DNA of 64,000 nt from Pseudomonas kairouanensis (GCF_004682055.1 NZ_QUZU01000023.1:31575-95574); one strand, 5' to 3'. Shown: positions 15,846 to 25,138, counted from the stretch's first letter. Made by a program: numbers and translations. Notes: generated by a model not told the origin, from the letters alone.

Positions 15846-16367
15846 TTACAGCGGCGCTGGTTGGATGATTTCGACCCAGTACGCATCCGGGTCCTTGATG
15901 AAGGCCAGGCTTTTCATGCGGCCATCGCTCAAGCGCTTCTGGAAGTCGCAACCCAGGGCTTCGAAACGTTCGCAGGCAGCGACGATATCCGGCACCGAAA
16001 TGCAGATATGGCCAAAACCGCGCGGGTCGGTGTTGCCGTTGTGGTAAGCGAAGTCGGCATCGTTTTCAGTGCCGTGGTTGTGGGTCAGTTCCAGGATGCC
16101 CGGGATCGACTTCATCCATTGGGTACGCTCGGCGGCGTCGGCCGGGATCTGGGATTTGTCCACCAAAGCCAGGAAGTACAGGCTGAATTCGGCTTCCGGG
16201 AAGTCGCGCTTTTCAACCAGGGAGAAACCCAGCACGCGGGTATAGAAGTCCAGCGACTTGGTGATGTCCTTGACCCGCAGCATGGTGTGGTTGAACACGA
16301 AGTTCGAGGTGGCGGTATCAGGTTGGGCAGTAACGCCCGGGAAAGTGTTCAATTCGTGCAGGCTCAT
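15846..16367 (-). CDS. gloA: Lactoylglutathione lyase (glyoxalase I)
   Basis: Converts the methylglyoxal-glutathione hemithioacetal to S-lactoylglutathione. 173 aa, the longer glyoxalase I type. Two VOC beta-alpha-beta repeats: the first begins FNHTMLRVKDITKSLDFYTRVLGF with metal-ligand His28, and the metal ligand Glu lies in LELTHNHG. The second has HICISVPDIVAACERFEALG and ends with DPDAYWVEIIQP, supplying the last Glu. The insert DKSQIPADAAERTQWMKSIPG is typical of the zinc-dependent long form. GGAGGG precedes the ATG. It shares a terminator with ahpF. Confidence 0.95.
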   Translation of the reverse strand: MSLHELNTFPGVTAQPDTATSNFVFNHTMLRVKDITKSLDFYTRVLGFSLVEKRDFPEAEFSLYFLALVDKSQIPADAAERTQWMKSIPGILELTHNHGTENDADFAYHNGNTDPRGFGHICISVPDIVAACERFEALGCDFQKRLSDGRMKSLAFIKDPDAYWVEIIQPAPL

Positions 16368-16549
16368 GGGCCCTCCAGAAAAATGGGGTAAGTACGGGCG
16401 GTCCCTTGGCGTGCGGCTGGCATCCGTGCAGCCGGGCCATGATACGCAAGGGCTGCGCGCTGCGCCAAATGAAAAAGGCCACGCAGGCCTTGCGACCAGC
16501 GGGGGCGGGCCTCAGACTTTGCAGCCTGAACCTTGGGTGTTTTTCGCAC

Positions 16550-17086
16550 ATGATCGAATTTCGTATATCGCTGTTGACCGCTGTGTGCTTGCTATTGGCC
16601 AGTCCGCTCGTGTGGGCGACGGACCCGCAGGTCCATTGGCCCAGTGGCTGGCAAGTCGAGGAAGTGGTAGCCGATGACCAGGCACCGGCACAACCCCAAC
16701 CGGTGTCCCGCCAGCGAGCCATCAAGAATGATGAAAACGGCGCGACGCTGATGGTGATGGAGTTGACCGCCACACCGATTGAGGCCGGGCATACCGTTAA
16801 TCTACAAGGTGTGTTGCTGGAGATGCGCAAGTCCATTCAGAAAGATTTTGCCCAGGGCGGTTATCAAAGTGTCTGCAGCAAAATGCACCCGACAACACTC
16901 AGTCGTCTTGATGCGCTGGAAACTACTTGCGTGATTACCGAAAACGGGCGGCATGTGTTGTCGCAAACATTGGTGGGTGCTGTTGACGCCGATAAAGCCT
17001 ATGTTTTTTCTTACGCAGGCCAAGCGCAAGCGTACGAGGCGAGTAAGGATGAAGTCCGTTCAGTGCGCGACAGCCTGGAACTTTGA
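16550..17086 (+). CDS. DUF4946 domain-containing secreted protein
   Basis: 178-aa protein with a Sec signal peptide (MIEFRISLLTAVCLLLASPLVWA, cleavage about residue 23) and a periplasmic DUF4946-like domain. Family features include IHWPSGW-type opening (VHWPSGWQVE), SRQRAIKNDENGATLMVMELT, GVLLEMRKSIQKDFAQGGYQSVC, then LDALETTCVI and a C-terminal DEVRSVRDSLEL. Two Cys (QSVCSK, ETTCVI) may form a disulphide. A longer reading from 16406 adds 48 unlikely residues before the signal peptide. The function is unknown. Confidence 0.8.
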   Translation: MIEFRISLLTAVCLLLASPLVWATDPQVHWPSGWQVEEVVADDQAPAQPQPVSRQRAIKNDENGATLMVMELTATPIEAGHTVNLQGVLLEMRKSIQKDFAQGGYQSVCSKMHPTTLSRLDALETTCVITENGRHVLSQTLVGAVDADKAYVFSYAGQAQAYEASKDEVRSVRDSLEL

Positions 17087-17154
17087 ATACGCTGCTTGCG
17101 TCGATTTTGAACAAAATGAAATGTTATTTAAGTTCGGTTTCGAACGCTGAAATA

Positions 17155-17182
17155 AAAAAGCCCCGCGAATGCGGGGCTCTTT
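17155..17182. terminator. Bidirectional terminator
   Basis: A run of six A, then AGCCCCGC (17159-17166), a GAAT loop and GCGGGGCT (17171-17178), then CTTTGTT. It lies between the convergent DUF4946 gene and the MvaT-family gene. Confidence 0.88.
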
Positions 17183-17197
17183 GTTAGTGCGTTCAGG

Positions 17198-17563
17198 TCA
17201 CTTGCGCAACCAAGATTCAACAGTGGCGGCACCGTGCTGTTCTTTCCAGGCCTTGAGGCCACGGTGGTTGCCACCTTTGGTTTCGATCAGCTCGCCAGTG
17301 TGAGGGTTCTGGTAAACCTTGACCACGCGTGCGCGACGCTGTTTCGGGGCGGCAGTAGCTGAGGCGCTGGCCTTGCCCGGGTTAGGATCAAGGATCGAGA
17401 TGATGTCCCGCAGGCCTTTGCCGTAGGACTTCATCAAGGCTTGAAGCTTTTCTTCAAATTCGATTTCTTTCTTCAGGCCGGCATCGTTCTTCAGGGACTC
17501 CAGCTGGGCGAGCTGCTCTTGAAGGGCTTTTTCTGCTGCGCGAAATTCGGCGAGTCTGGACAA
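17198..17563 (-). CDS. MvaT/MvaU-family H-NS-like nucleoid protein (TTG start)
   Basis: About 121 aa from a TTG at 17563 that follows TTGGAG. The protein then reads SRLAEFRAAEKALQEQLAQL, the usual N-terminus of the MvaU/MvaV branch; an ATG at 17599 would add 12 atypical residues. The N-terminal coiled coil (1-60) mediates oligomerisation. The C-terminal domain has KVYQNPHTGELIETKGGNHRGLKAWKEQHG, whose AT-hook-like ETKGGNH loop binds AT-rich DNA. These proteins silence foreign DNA and, in P. aeruginosa, the cupA fimbrial genes. A cupA-like operon lies 2 kb away. Confidence 0.92.
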   Translation of the reverse strand: MSRLAEFRAAEKALQEQLAQLESLKNDAGLKKEIEFEEKLQALMKSYGKGLRDIISILDPNPGKASASATAAPKQRRARVVKVYQNPHTGELIETKGGNHRGLKAWKEQHGAATVESWLRK

Positions 17564-17761
17564 AATCTGTACTCCAATAGTGTATTTGGCTGATATCAAC
17601 TGCAGACAAAGCTATAAGCCAAGAGCTTTAAGGCGACTCAAGAAAGAAGTCGTCCTGCGAGTTCTGCACAGGCAGGAAAAATTGTAGTAGTTAATCTGCC
17701 ATGAGTAAATCACGTCTTTTGTCTAAACAACATTATTTCAACGTCTCTAGTGCATGACTAA

Positions 17762-19303
17762 TCAATGGGTGGCCAGGGATTTAATGAATTCATCGCAGGG
17801 CAGTGGCCTTGCGAACAGGTAACCCTGGAGGAAATCCACGCCTTGGGCGACCAGGTATTCACGCTGCTGTGCTGTTTCAACCCCTTCGGCGACGATGCCC
17901 AGGTCGAGCTTGCCGGACAGCTCTATGATGCTGTCCAGAATATGCCTAGATAGTGCATCGGCACCGATCATGGCGACAAAACTCTGGTCAATCTTCAAAT
18001 AGTCCACATTGAAGTTGCGTAAGTAACCAAGGCTTGAATGGCCAGTGCCAAAGTCATCGATGGCGATCATCACCCCCAGTTGATGCAGGGCGTCGAACAA
18101 GCGGCGGGTGATCTCGGTGGGCACGATCAGCTCGCGCTCGGTCAGCTCCAGCACCAGGGTGACCTGGCCGGGAGGGAAGGCCGCGAGAAACTCGCGGCAG
18201 TCCTCAACCAGGTCCAGGTCCTGGCAGTGGCGTGCGGTGATATTCACGCCGATATGGAACCCTGGGCACAAGCGCGTGGCATGGGGCGCCAGTTGAGCGG
18301 CGACCTGACGCAGCAGCGCACGCGTCATCGGTACGATCAGGCCGCAATGTTCGGCCAGCGGGATAAACAGGTCGGGGCGCACCAGGCCTTCCTTGGGATG
18401 CTGCCAGCGCATCAGCACTTCGCATCCGGCCCATTCACCGGTATCGCCACGCACCACCGGCTGGTAATACGCAATGAATTCGTTGGCCCCCAGCGCGCGT
18501 TGCAACTCATGGGTGGGCGCTGAGGAACGCTTTTGCAGCCAGTGTGCCAACAGGCCTGCCAAGCCACCAAAGAACACCAGCAGGCTGAACATCGCCGGGT
18601 AACGGTCCTGCATGTATCGCCACACTTCGCCCGCCGGCATACCCGCGTCGACACTGTAGGGGTAACGCGCGGAAGCCAGGTGATGATGGGCCACGGCGAA
18701 TGTGGGCACGGCCGAACTGTGCACCTTGGCGCTATCGTCCAGCCAATGGGGGCCGACTTGCAGGATGAGATGCGCGTAAGGGCTGATCAGGCGCAAGGCG
18801 TTGGTCAGGTGGTAGCCGTCAATGGAGGCAAACGCGGCTTTATCACCGTCCACCAGCCGATAGACCAAGAGTGCAGTATCCGGTGTAACCGGGTTGCCGT
18901 TCATTAGCCATAACTGGCCGTCCACGTAGTCATCGGGGTTCACCGCCGATTCGTAGTGGCTGCCGAACAACGAGCTGCAATAGATGTTCTTCTGCCAGGA
19001 CAGTGTGGTGGCCCGTACAAAGGGCCGGCGCGTGACCTGCTCGCGCAGCGCCAACTGCGCGCTGTCATCACAGGGTTGGCCTGCCAGGGGCAGCAAGGTT
19101 TGGGCGGCGAGGGCGGTGTTGTCGAGCATCAGGTCGAATTGGCGTATGGCTTCCTGGGCCGTTTGGGCCGTGCTTTTTTGCAGCGTGCGCTCGGCCTGCC
19201 AATGCAAGATCACCACCCCCAGGGCAACAGGGAGCAAACCGCTGAGGGCGGTGATCAGGTAGCGCGTGACGCGTTTTCGCGGGCCAGTGACGGTTAGGGG
19301 CAT
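17762..19303 (-). CDS. CSS-motif EAL-domain c-di-GMP phosphodiesterase
   Basis: 513-aa membrane phosphodiesterase. TM1 is about residues 13-32. A periplasmic CSS-motif sensor follows (NIYCSSLFG near residue 107) with partner Cys in GQPCDDS. TM2 is about 238-260. A cytoplasmic EAL domain spans about 270-510. Catalytic elements are kept: EVLMRW (EVL for EAL), NITARH, ELTERE, DDFGTGHSSLGYL, LKIDQSFV, VAEGVET and LQGYLFARPLP, so it should hydrolyse c-di-GMP. CSS-EAL proteins respond to periplasmic redox state through the Cys pair. It is adjacent to and divergent from the fimbrial operon. Confidence 0.93.
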   Translation of the reverse strand: MPLTVTGPRKRVTRYLITALSGLLPVALGVVILHWQAERTLQKSTAQTAQEAIRQFDLMLDNTALAAQTLLPLAGQPCDDSAQLALREQVTRRPFVRATTLSWQKNIYCSSLFGSHYESAVNPDDYVDGQLWLMNGNPVTPDTALLVYRLVDGDKAAFASIDGYHLTNALRLISPYAHLILQVGPHWLDDSAKVHSSAVPTFAVAHHHLASARYPYSVDAGMPAGEVWRYMQDRYPAMFSLLVFFGGLAGLLAHWLQKRSSAPTHELQRALGANEFIAYYQPVVRGDTGEWAGCEVLMRWQHPKEGLVRPDLFIPLAEHCGLIVPMTRALLRQVAAQLAPHATRLCPGFHIGVNITARHCQDLDLVEDCREFLAAFPPGQVTLVLELTERELIVPTEITRRLFDALHQLGVMIAIDDFGTGHSSLGYLRNFNVDYLKIDQSFVAMIGADALSRHILDSIIELSGKLDLGIVAEGVETAQQREYLVAQGVDFLQGYLFARPLPCDEFIKSLATH

Positions 19304-19449
19304 AAAGGAGCCAGCCTGTAACGGGGATGGAACGATGATAGAGGGCCAGGTGCAAATAAGCTCGCCTACCTAGCCGTTTGGTCAGTAGGCGCCGTCAGAA
19401 TAGTTACCTAAGATCGAACCGTCAGTTTTGCTTCGATGAGGTATCGATC

Positions 19450-20001
19450 ATGAAGAGCAGATGGTTGGCGCTCATGCTAATGGCATCGGGTTGCGTTATG
19501 GCGGCGGATGGGACTATCACCATCACGGGTGAAATCCAGGGCTCCACCTGCACCGTCAGTGGCAGCAACAGCGCAACACCCGGTACTGCCGCAAGCTTCC
19601 CGATAGTACTGGATCGTGTACAGGCTTCCGCACTCAACGCGGAAAATGCGGTGGCGGCCTATAAGCCATTTTTCATTCATATCGGCGGTGGCAGCACCAA
19701 TTGCCCGCCACAACCGGTTGCCGTGCTGTTTGAACGCAGCAGTCCGGCGATCAGCACCGCCACGGGTAACCTGGTCAATCAGGCGACCACGTCGGCGGCG
19801 GCCAATGTCGAGGTGCAGATTATTGATGTCACGGCTAGCCGGCAGATCAACCTGAGCCTCGGCGCTCCTTCCACATCGGTCACGATCGATGCCGCCGGCA
19901 CCGCAACGCTGCCCTTTGCCGCGCAGTACATTGCGGTAGGTGGCCCTGCCGGGCCTGGCCTGGTGAACACCAGCGTGCAGTACTCCGTGACATTTCCCTG
20001 A
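19450..20001 (+). CDS. Fimbrial major subunit (CupA1-like pilin)
   Basis: 183-aa secreted pilin. The signal peptide MKSRWLALMLMASGCVMA is cleaved near residue 18. The mature part opens ADGTITITGEIQGSTCTV, the N-terminal extension and first Cys of chaperone-usher pilins, and the second Cys is in STNCPPQPV. The C-terminal strand NTSVQYSVTFP gives the alternating hydrophobic pattern plus penultimate aromatic that binds the chaperone. It is first of five genes ordered like cupA1-A5. An inverted repeat CGCCTAC/GTAGGCG (19363-19391) lies upstream and could be a regulatory site. Confidence 0.88.
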   Translation: MKSRWLALMLMASGCVMAADGTITITGEIQGSTCTVSGSNSATPGTAASFPIVLDRVQASALNAENAVAAYKPFFIHIGGGSTNCPPQPVAVLFERSSPAISTATGNLVNQATTSAAANVEVQIIDVTASRQINLSLGAPSTSVTIDAAGTATLPFAAQYIAVGGPAGPGLVNTSVQYSVTFP

Positions 20002-20025
20002 GCAGGTCTTGGGCAGGAGGGCAGG

Positions 20026-20808
20026 ATGAATGTCCTAGGCAAGCCATCCCAGCGCCGTGTAGCGTGCGCCGTAGTCGCTTTGCTGATGTGCGACTTTGTC
20101 ATGGCGGGCATCATTGTCACGGGGACTCGTCATATTTACCCCGAACGCCAGCGCGAAATCACCATCCTGTTGACCAACGACGATCCAACCACCCCGCGCC
20201 TGGTCCAGGCATGGATCGAGCGGGCAGACAAGCCAGCAGGGCCCGAAGCCAGCGATGTGCCGTTCAGTCTGTCGCCACCGGTGTTTCGCATTGATGCGAG
20301 CAAGGGGCAGGCCATGCGCCTGGTCTACACCCGCGAACCTTTGCCAGGGGATCGTGAATCACTGTTTTGGCTGAATGTGCTGGAGGTGCCGCCTACTATC
20401 CCGACCCGCCCGGTTCTGGGTGAAGCAGGGCAGAACTACTTGCGCTTCGCCTTTCGCATCCGCACCAAAGTGTTCTTCCGCCCGGACAAGTTGCCAGGCA
20501 AGCCGGAGCAGGCCATCGACCAACTGCGCTGGAGCCTGCAACAGGGCCCCGAGGGGGCACAGTTGCAGGTGCACAACGCCTCCAACTATTACGTCACGTT
20601 CAATGAAGTCGCCCTCACAACCGGCACGCGCGTCGATGCGCCTTTGCTGCCGTGTGAAACCGGCATGGTTGCACCAGGCGCCAGCCTGACCCTGGCTGTG
20701 CATCGCAGCAAGGCTGCAGTGATTTCGGCAGATGCGCAGGTGCAGTTCAAGTTCATCAATGATTACGGCGCGTTTTCCGCGCCGCAGCGTGCCTCGCTGC
20801 GGTTCTGA
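20026..20808 (+). CDS. Periplasmic fimbrial chaperone (CupA2-like)
   Basis: 260-aa PapD-type chaperone that donates a beta strand to pilins. The signal peptide ends near VMA (residue about 27). Domain 1 has GTRHIYPERQREITILLTNDD and the chaperone signature LFWLNVLEVPP. The subunit-capping basic residues are the Arg of TRHIYP and the Lys of RIRTKVFFRP. Domain 2 begins about residue 165. It starts 24 bases after the pilin stop with a strong GGAGG and ends one base before the usher ATG, indicating one transcript. Confidence 0.92.
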   Translation: MNVLGKPSQRRVACAVVALLMCDFVMAGIIVTGTRHIYPERQREITILLTNDDPTTPRLVQAWIERADKPAGPEASDVPFSLSPPVFRIDASKGQAMRLVYTREPLPGDRESLFWLNVLEVPPTIPTRPVLGEAGQNYLRFAFRIRTKVFFRPDKLPGKPEQAIDQLRWSLQQGPEGAQLQVHNASNYYVTFNEVALTTGTRVDAPLLPCETGMVAPGASLTLAVHRSKAAVISADAQVQFKFINDYGAFSAPQRASLRF

Positions 20809-20809
20809 A

Positions 20810-23404
20810 ATGAACAGGCCTGAGTGGGTGGGTGGGTTGGTCGGTGCAATGCTGACCACTTCAGAAGGCCTGTGCGCGCCGTCCCTTAACTTTGACCTGC
20901 ACGCCTTCAGCAGCCAGGTGGCGACCGACGTGGACATGTCGCGCTTCAACCTGCGCAACCTGATGAGTCCTGGCGTTCATCGCGTCGACATCGTGCTCAA
21001 CGGTCAGCGTAAAGGCCGGCGAACCCTTGAGTTTGTGGCCATGGATGCCGCCAACGACGCCGTGCCCTGCGTGGATCTGGAGACCCTGGAAACCCTCGGC
21101 GTCAACCTGGAAGCCCTGCTGCTCAGCCAACCCTCAGCGCAGGTGCAGTGCCCAACCCTGGAGCAGTGGCTCCCGCTTGCCAGCAGCCACGTGGACGCCA
21201 GTACGCTGGAGTGGACCGTGAGCATTCCCCAGGCGCACCTCAACCGCACTGTGCGAGGGTTCGTCGACCCTGCGTATTGGGACGAAGGCATCAATGCAGG
21301 GCTGCTCAACTATACCTTCAGTGCTTCCGCACCTTTATCGGGTGAAGGTGAGGGTCGTCGTTATCTGGGACTCAACGGCGGTGTCAACCTGGGCAGTTGG
21401 CGCTTGCGTCACCAAGGCGCTCAAGCCTGGAATGCCCGCTCCGGGCTGCAACGCTATCAAAACACAGCCACCTATCTGCAGCGCAGCCTGGCGCCATGGC
21501 AGGGGCAACTCATTGTGGGCGACAGCTTCACGGGCGGGCAAATCCTTGAGGGCATACGCCTGCGCGGGGTCAGCCTGGCGAGCGATGAGCGGATGCTGGC
21601 TCAATCCCAACAAGGTTATGCGCCCCAGGTACGCGGGTTTGCCGACAGCAACGCCACCGTGACCATCAGCCAGAACGGCTACACCCTGTACGAGACCACC
21701 GTGGCCCCCGGGCCATTCGTGATCAGCGACCTGTACGCCACAGGCTACGGCGGTGAGCTGACCGTGCGCGTGACTGAGGTGGACGGGCGCCGCAACACCT
21801 TTGTGGTGCCCTGGTCGGTGGCACCCCAGCTGTTGCGCCTGGACAGCCGCAAGTATCAGTTGAACCTGGGGCAGGTTCGCCGGTATGGGCAGTCGGCCAA
21901 TACCCCGCTGGTATTTCAAGCCACCTTGGCCCAGGGCATCAGCAATCACTGGACGCTGTATGGCGGCGGCTCCCTGACCCAAGGCCATTCGCTGGGCAAG
22001 CTCGGGGTGGCCATGGGGACTTCCGTGGGTGCGTTTTCCTTTGATCTGAGTGATTCAACCACACAGTTACCGGGGCAGGGCAGCGTTGGGGGGCGCAGCC
22101 TGGGGTTTGGCTACAATCACAACCTGCCAGGCACGGGCACGCACTTTGTGCTGGGGGTATATCGCTACTCCACCCGTGGCTACCTGGGGCTCAACGATGC
22201 ACTGACCTTGCAAGCGCGAGCGCGAAGCCAACGTAGTGTGCAGGACTTTGCCCGCCCAAAAAGCCGGGTCGACCTTTCTATCAGTCAGAAGCTCGGCCCC
22301 GGCACCCTGAGCCTCTATGGCAGCTCCGTGGATTTTTGGCGGCGCCAGGATGGCCGGCAAACCTCATTCACCGTCAGCTACGGTGCCAGTTGGCGAAAAC
22401 TGTCGTGGAACCTCTCTGCCCAGCGCTCGCGCATCGAAGACACGCGCCGATTTCTGTCCGATCGGGAGCACAGCGACGACGTGTTCTTCGGCCGTATCGG
22501 CCAACGCGGTCGCCTGGATAATCGCCTGATGCTCACGCTGTCCATGCCGTTGGGCGGTAGCCCCAATTCACCGTCGTTGACCAGTTCAGTGGCCCGCGAC
22601 CGCGGTGACCATCGCGCGAGCCAGCAACAACTGGGGATCAGCGGCCTGCTGGGGGAGAATGCCCAAGGTCATTACGGGGTGTCGGCTAGTCGCAGTCGCA
22701 CCAATCAAGGCGCCTTCAATAACGTGAATGCCTACGCCGGCGTGCGCACCCGAGCGGGCCAGTTGCGTGCGGGCTACGCCCAGGCGCACGACACGCGCCA
22801 GCTGTCATTCAGTACCGAGGGCGGCGTGATCGCCCATGGGGATGGCATTACCTGGTCACAAAGCCTGGGGGAGGCCGCCGCATTGGTACAAGCGCCGGGC
22901 GCCGGGGGTGCAATGCTTGGTCACACCAGCGGGGCACGTATTGGTACCAGCGGCTATGGCGTGGTGCCGTCGCTGCGGGCCTTCCATGACAACGTAATCA
23001 GTCTCGACCCCAGTGGCATGGCGATGGACGTTGAACTCAAGGAGTCGGTGCAACATGTGGTGCCCACCCTGGGCGCTGTGTCGTTACTGCAATTTGAAAC
23101 CCTGAACGGCCGCGCTGTGGTGGTCAAGGCGTTGCGCGACAGTGGGCTGCCGCTGCCATTCGCCGCCCAGGTGTTGGATGAACAGGGCCTGGAGGTCGGC
23201 GTGGTAGGGCAGGCCAGCAAGGTGTTCGTACGGGGTGTTGCCGATAGCGGCAGGCTGACCGTTGTATGGAGTGAAGGCCCATCCGGTCGCTGCTATATCG
23301 ATTATTGGCTACCGCCCCCCGAGTCTGGCTCGCGGCAAGCCAAAGCCGACCTGCTGGAAGGGCGTTGCATCACCCGGCCTGAGTCAGAAGCGAGGCTGCC
23401 ATGA
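20810..23404 (+). CDS. Outer-membrane fimbrial usher (CupA3-like)
   Basis: About 864 aa from the ATG at 20810, one base after the chaperone stop. PapC-type usher: signal peptide about residues 1-23, then the periplasmic N-domain (LNFDLHAFSSQVATDVDMSRF) that captures chaperone-pilin complexes. The large beta-barrel and plug region includes VRGFADSNATVTISQNGY and LYETTVAPGPFVISDLY, classic usher motifs. The C-terminal domains end LEGRCITRPESEARLP with a Cys pair (GRCYIDYW, GRCITR). Its stop overlaps the adhesin start by 4 bases. Confidence 0.95.
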   Translation: MNRPEWVGGLVGAMLTTSEGLCAPSLNFDLHAFSSQVATDVDMSRFNLRNLMSPGVHRVDIVLNGQRKGRRTLEFVAMDAANDAVPCVDLETLETLGVNLEALLLSQPSAQVQCPTLEQWLPLASSHVDASTLEWTVSIPQAHLNRTVRGFVDPAYWDEGINAGLLNYTFSASAPLSGEGEGRRYLGLNGGVNLGSWRLRHQGAQAWNARSGLQRYQNTATYLQRSLAPWQGQLIVGDSFTGGQILEGIRLRGVSLASDERMLAQSQQGYAPQVRGFADSNATVTISQNGYTLYETTVAPGPFVISDLYATGYGGELTVRVTEVDGRRNTFVVPWSVAPQLLRLDSRKYQLNLGQVRRYGQSANTPLVFQATLAQGISNHWTLYGGGSLTQGHSLGKLGVAMGTSVGAFSFDLSDSTTQLPGQGSVGGRSLGFGYNHNLPGTGTHFVLGVYRYSTRGYLGLNDALTLQARARSQRSVQDFARPKSRVDLSISQKLGPGTLSLYGSSVDFWRRQDGRQTSFTVSYGASWRKLSWNLSAQRSRIEDTRRFLSDREHSDDVFFGRIGQRGRLDNRLMLTLSMPLGGSPNSPSLTSSVARDRGDHRASQQQLGISGLLGENAQGHYGVSASRSRTNQGAFNNVNAYAGVRTRAGQLRAGYAQAHDTRQLSFSTEGGVIAHGDGITWSQSLGEAAALVQAPGAGGAMLGHTSGARIGTSGYGVVPSLRAFHDNVISLDPSGMAMDVELKESVQHVVPTLGAVSLLQFETLNGRAVVVKALRDSGLPLPFAAQVLDEQGLEVGVVGQASKVFVRGVADSGRLTVVWSEGPSGRCYIDYWLPPPESGSRQAKADLLEGRCITRPESEARLP

Positions 23405-24423
23405 GGTCGCTCGGTTGGTTGTTTGTCGCGATTGCAGGCCTGCTCGTGGCTGAAAGCGCCCAGGCCAGAGCGACCTGCAATCCCGGCCCGCCTACGGTGT
23501 TGCCGATCCCGCCGATCGATGTGCCGGCCGACCCGGTCTTGATGCAAGTGCTGGGTAATCCCAACGGCTACCCCTTCGATTTACCCAACGCCTTGGTATG
23601 TACCTATGACCCCAATGTGTCCATCGACTACTGGTCGTTCATGACGTTTTCTAGAGACTTTCTTTATATTGGTTACAGTTTGCCCGCCCAAGGCGTCTCT
23701 GTACCGGTCTACAGAAGTGGTGTGACCGGCGTCGGCATAGGGATGGTCGTCCAGGACCGCGATGGCGGGCCCTTTTACGGTGTTAGCGGAATAACGACGT
23801 TACGCGCTCATGTCAACCCTGGCATGCGCTCCTGGGGCGTGCGTGGACGGGTGTATTTCTTCGTCACTGGCGTTATTCAGGGCGGAATGATCCCGGCCTC
23901 TACGCTTGGTTCATTCAACGTCTACACCGCCAGCGCCACCCATGATATCGCCCTCGGCAACACCTTGATCAGCCCACCCCGAAAACCTACATGCATGGTG
24001 TCAACACCGTCGCTGACGATGGGTCTTGGAGAAATATCCGCGCGCGCGTTCAGGGGCGTTGGCAGCGTAGCAGGTGCCACCACCGATACCATCACCCTGC
24101 AATGTGCGGGCGGCACCGGGGCCAGCGTGGATGTACTGGTGACGTTAACTGATCAGACCGCGCCGGCCAATCGCAGTGACCGCCTGACCCTTACAGGCAC
24201 ATCGACTGCCTCGGGTGTCGCCCTGCAACTACTGCACGGTGCGCAACTGCTGAGTTATGGCGAAGACTCCAGTGCGGTGGGCAACCTGAACCAATGGGCA
24301 GCGGGCAGCGCCGATAACGGCATGTTTCAAATTGCCCTGACGGCGCGTTATGTTCAGACGCTGCCCGTTATCAAACCGGGCTCGGCAAATGGCGTGGCCA
24401 CGTTTACCCTGAGTTATCGATGA
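23401..24423 (+). CDS. Fimbrial tip adhesin / minor subunit (CupA4-like)
   Basis: 340 aa with a signal peptide (MRSLGWLFVAIAGLLVAESAQA). The N-terminal receptor-binding domain (about 23-195) contains Cys at ATCNPG and LVCTYD. The C-terminal pilin domain (about 196-340) begins RKPTCMVSTPSLTMGLGEISA, with partner Cys in TITLQCAGGTG. It ends in the chaperone-binding strand ANGVATFTLSYR. The two-domain design is that of a FimH-like tip adhesin. The ligand is not predictable. It overlaps both neighbours by 4 bases. Confidence 0.85.
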   Translation: MRSLGWLFVAIAGLLVAESAQARATCNPGPPTVLPIPPIDVPADPVLMQVLGNPNGYPFDLPNALVCTYDPNVSIDYWSFMTFSRDFLYIGYSLPAQGVSVPVYRSGVTGVGIGMVVQDRDGGPFYGVSGITTLRAHVNPGMRSWGVRGRVYFFVTGVIQGGMIPASTLGSFNVYTASATHDIALGNTLISPPRKPTCMVSTPSLTMGLGEISARAFRGVGSVAGATTDTITLQCAGGTGASVDVLVTLTDQTAPANRSDRLTLTGTSTASGVALQLLHGAQLLSYGEDSSAVGNLNQWAAGSADNGMFQIALTARYVQTLPVIKPGSANGVATFTLSYR

Positions 24424-25112
24424 GAGGGCTCAGTCTGTGTTGCCTGCTCGCCTGCAACGCCATGGCGGATGTGGTCATCGACCGTACCCGCATCCTTTAT
24501 CCGGCAGCCAGTCGAGAAGTCAGCGTCCAACTGACCAACCCTGCCGATACTCCTAGGCTGGTCCAAGTGTGGATCGACAACGGGGATGCCAGGTTGCCGC
24601 CGGAATACAGTGACGTGCCGTTCAGCGTCACGCCGCCGATGCTGCGTCTCGAGCCCGGCAAGGGGAAGGCCTTGCGCGTTGCGTTTCACCCTGCGCAAGG
24701 GCAGGGCATGGCCACTGACCAGGAATCGGTGTATTGGCTGAATGTGTTGAGCATCCGCCCGACGCCCAGCGGCAATCACCTGAACCTGGCGTTTCGTACG
24801 CGGATCAAGTTGTTCTTGCGTCCCGAGGCGCTGCCCACATCACGCACACCCTTGCAGTGGCGGGTATTGAGCCATAGCCCGCTGCAACTGGAAGCACGCA
24901 ACGAAAGCGTCTATCACGTCACGTTATCCCAGGTAGCCTGGCGCGTCGCCGGCGTGGACTACCGGAACGATGACCCTCCCATGATCCCGCCCAAGACCAC
25001 ATTGGTTCTGCCGCTGCAGGGCCAGTCCGCCCACCCGGCGGGGACTGGCGTTCTGCGCTTTATCGTCCTCGACGACCACGCCATTGCCCGCCATTACGAA
25101 CAGCCGCTATAA
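24420..25112 (+). CDS. Second periplasmic fimbrial chaperone (CupA5-like)
   Basis: 230-aa PapD-type chaperone with a short signal peptide (MRGLSLCCLLACNAMA). Domain 1: DRTRILYPAASREVSVQLTN and the signature VYWLNVLSIRP. The subunit-binding basics are the Arg of RTRILYP and the Lys of RIKLFLRP. It differs from the first chaperone over most of its length, so it is not a recent duplicate; it may serve the adhesin specifically. It overlaps the adhesin stop by 4 bases and is the last gene of the operon. Confidence 0.9.
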   Translation: MRGLSLCCLLACNAMADVVIDRTRILYPAASREVSVQLTNPADTPRLVQVWIDNGDARLPPEYSDVPFSVTPPMLRLEPGKGKALRVAFHPAQGQGMATDQESVYWLNVLSIRPTPSGNHLNLAFRTRIKLFLRPEALPTSRTPLQWRVLSHSPLQLEARNESVYHVTLSQVAWRVAGVDYRNDDPPMIPPKTTLVLPLQGQSAHPAGTGVLRFIVLDDHAIARHYEQPL

Positions 25113-25138
25113 CTGACAGACCTGCCCGTATCGTGCTT

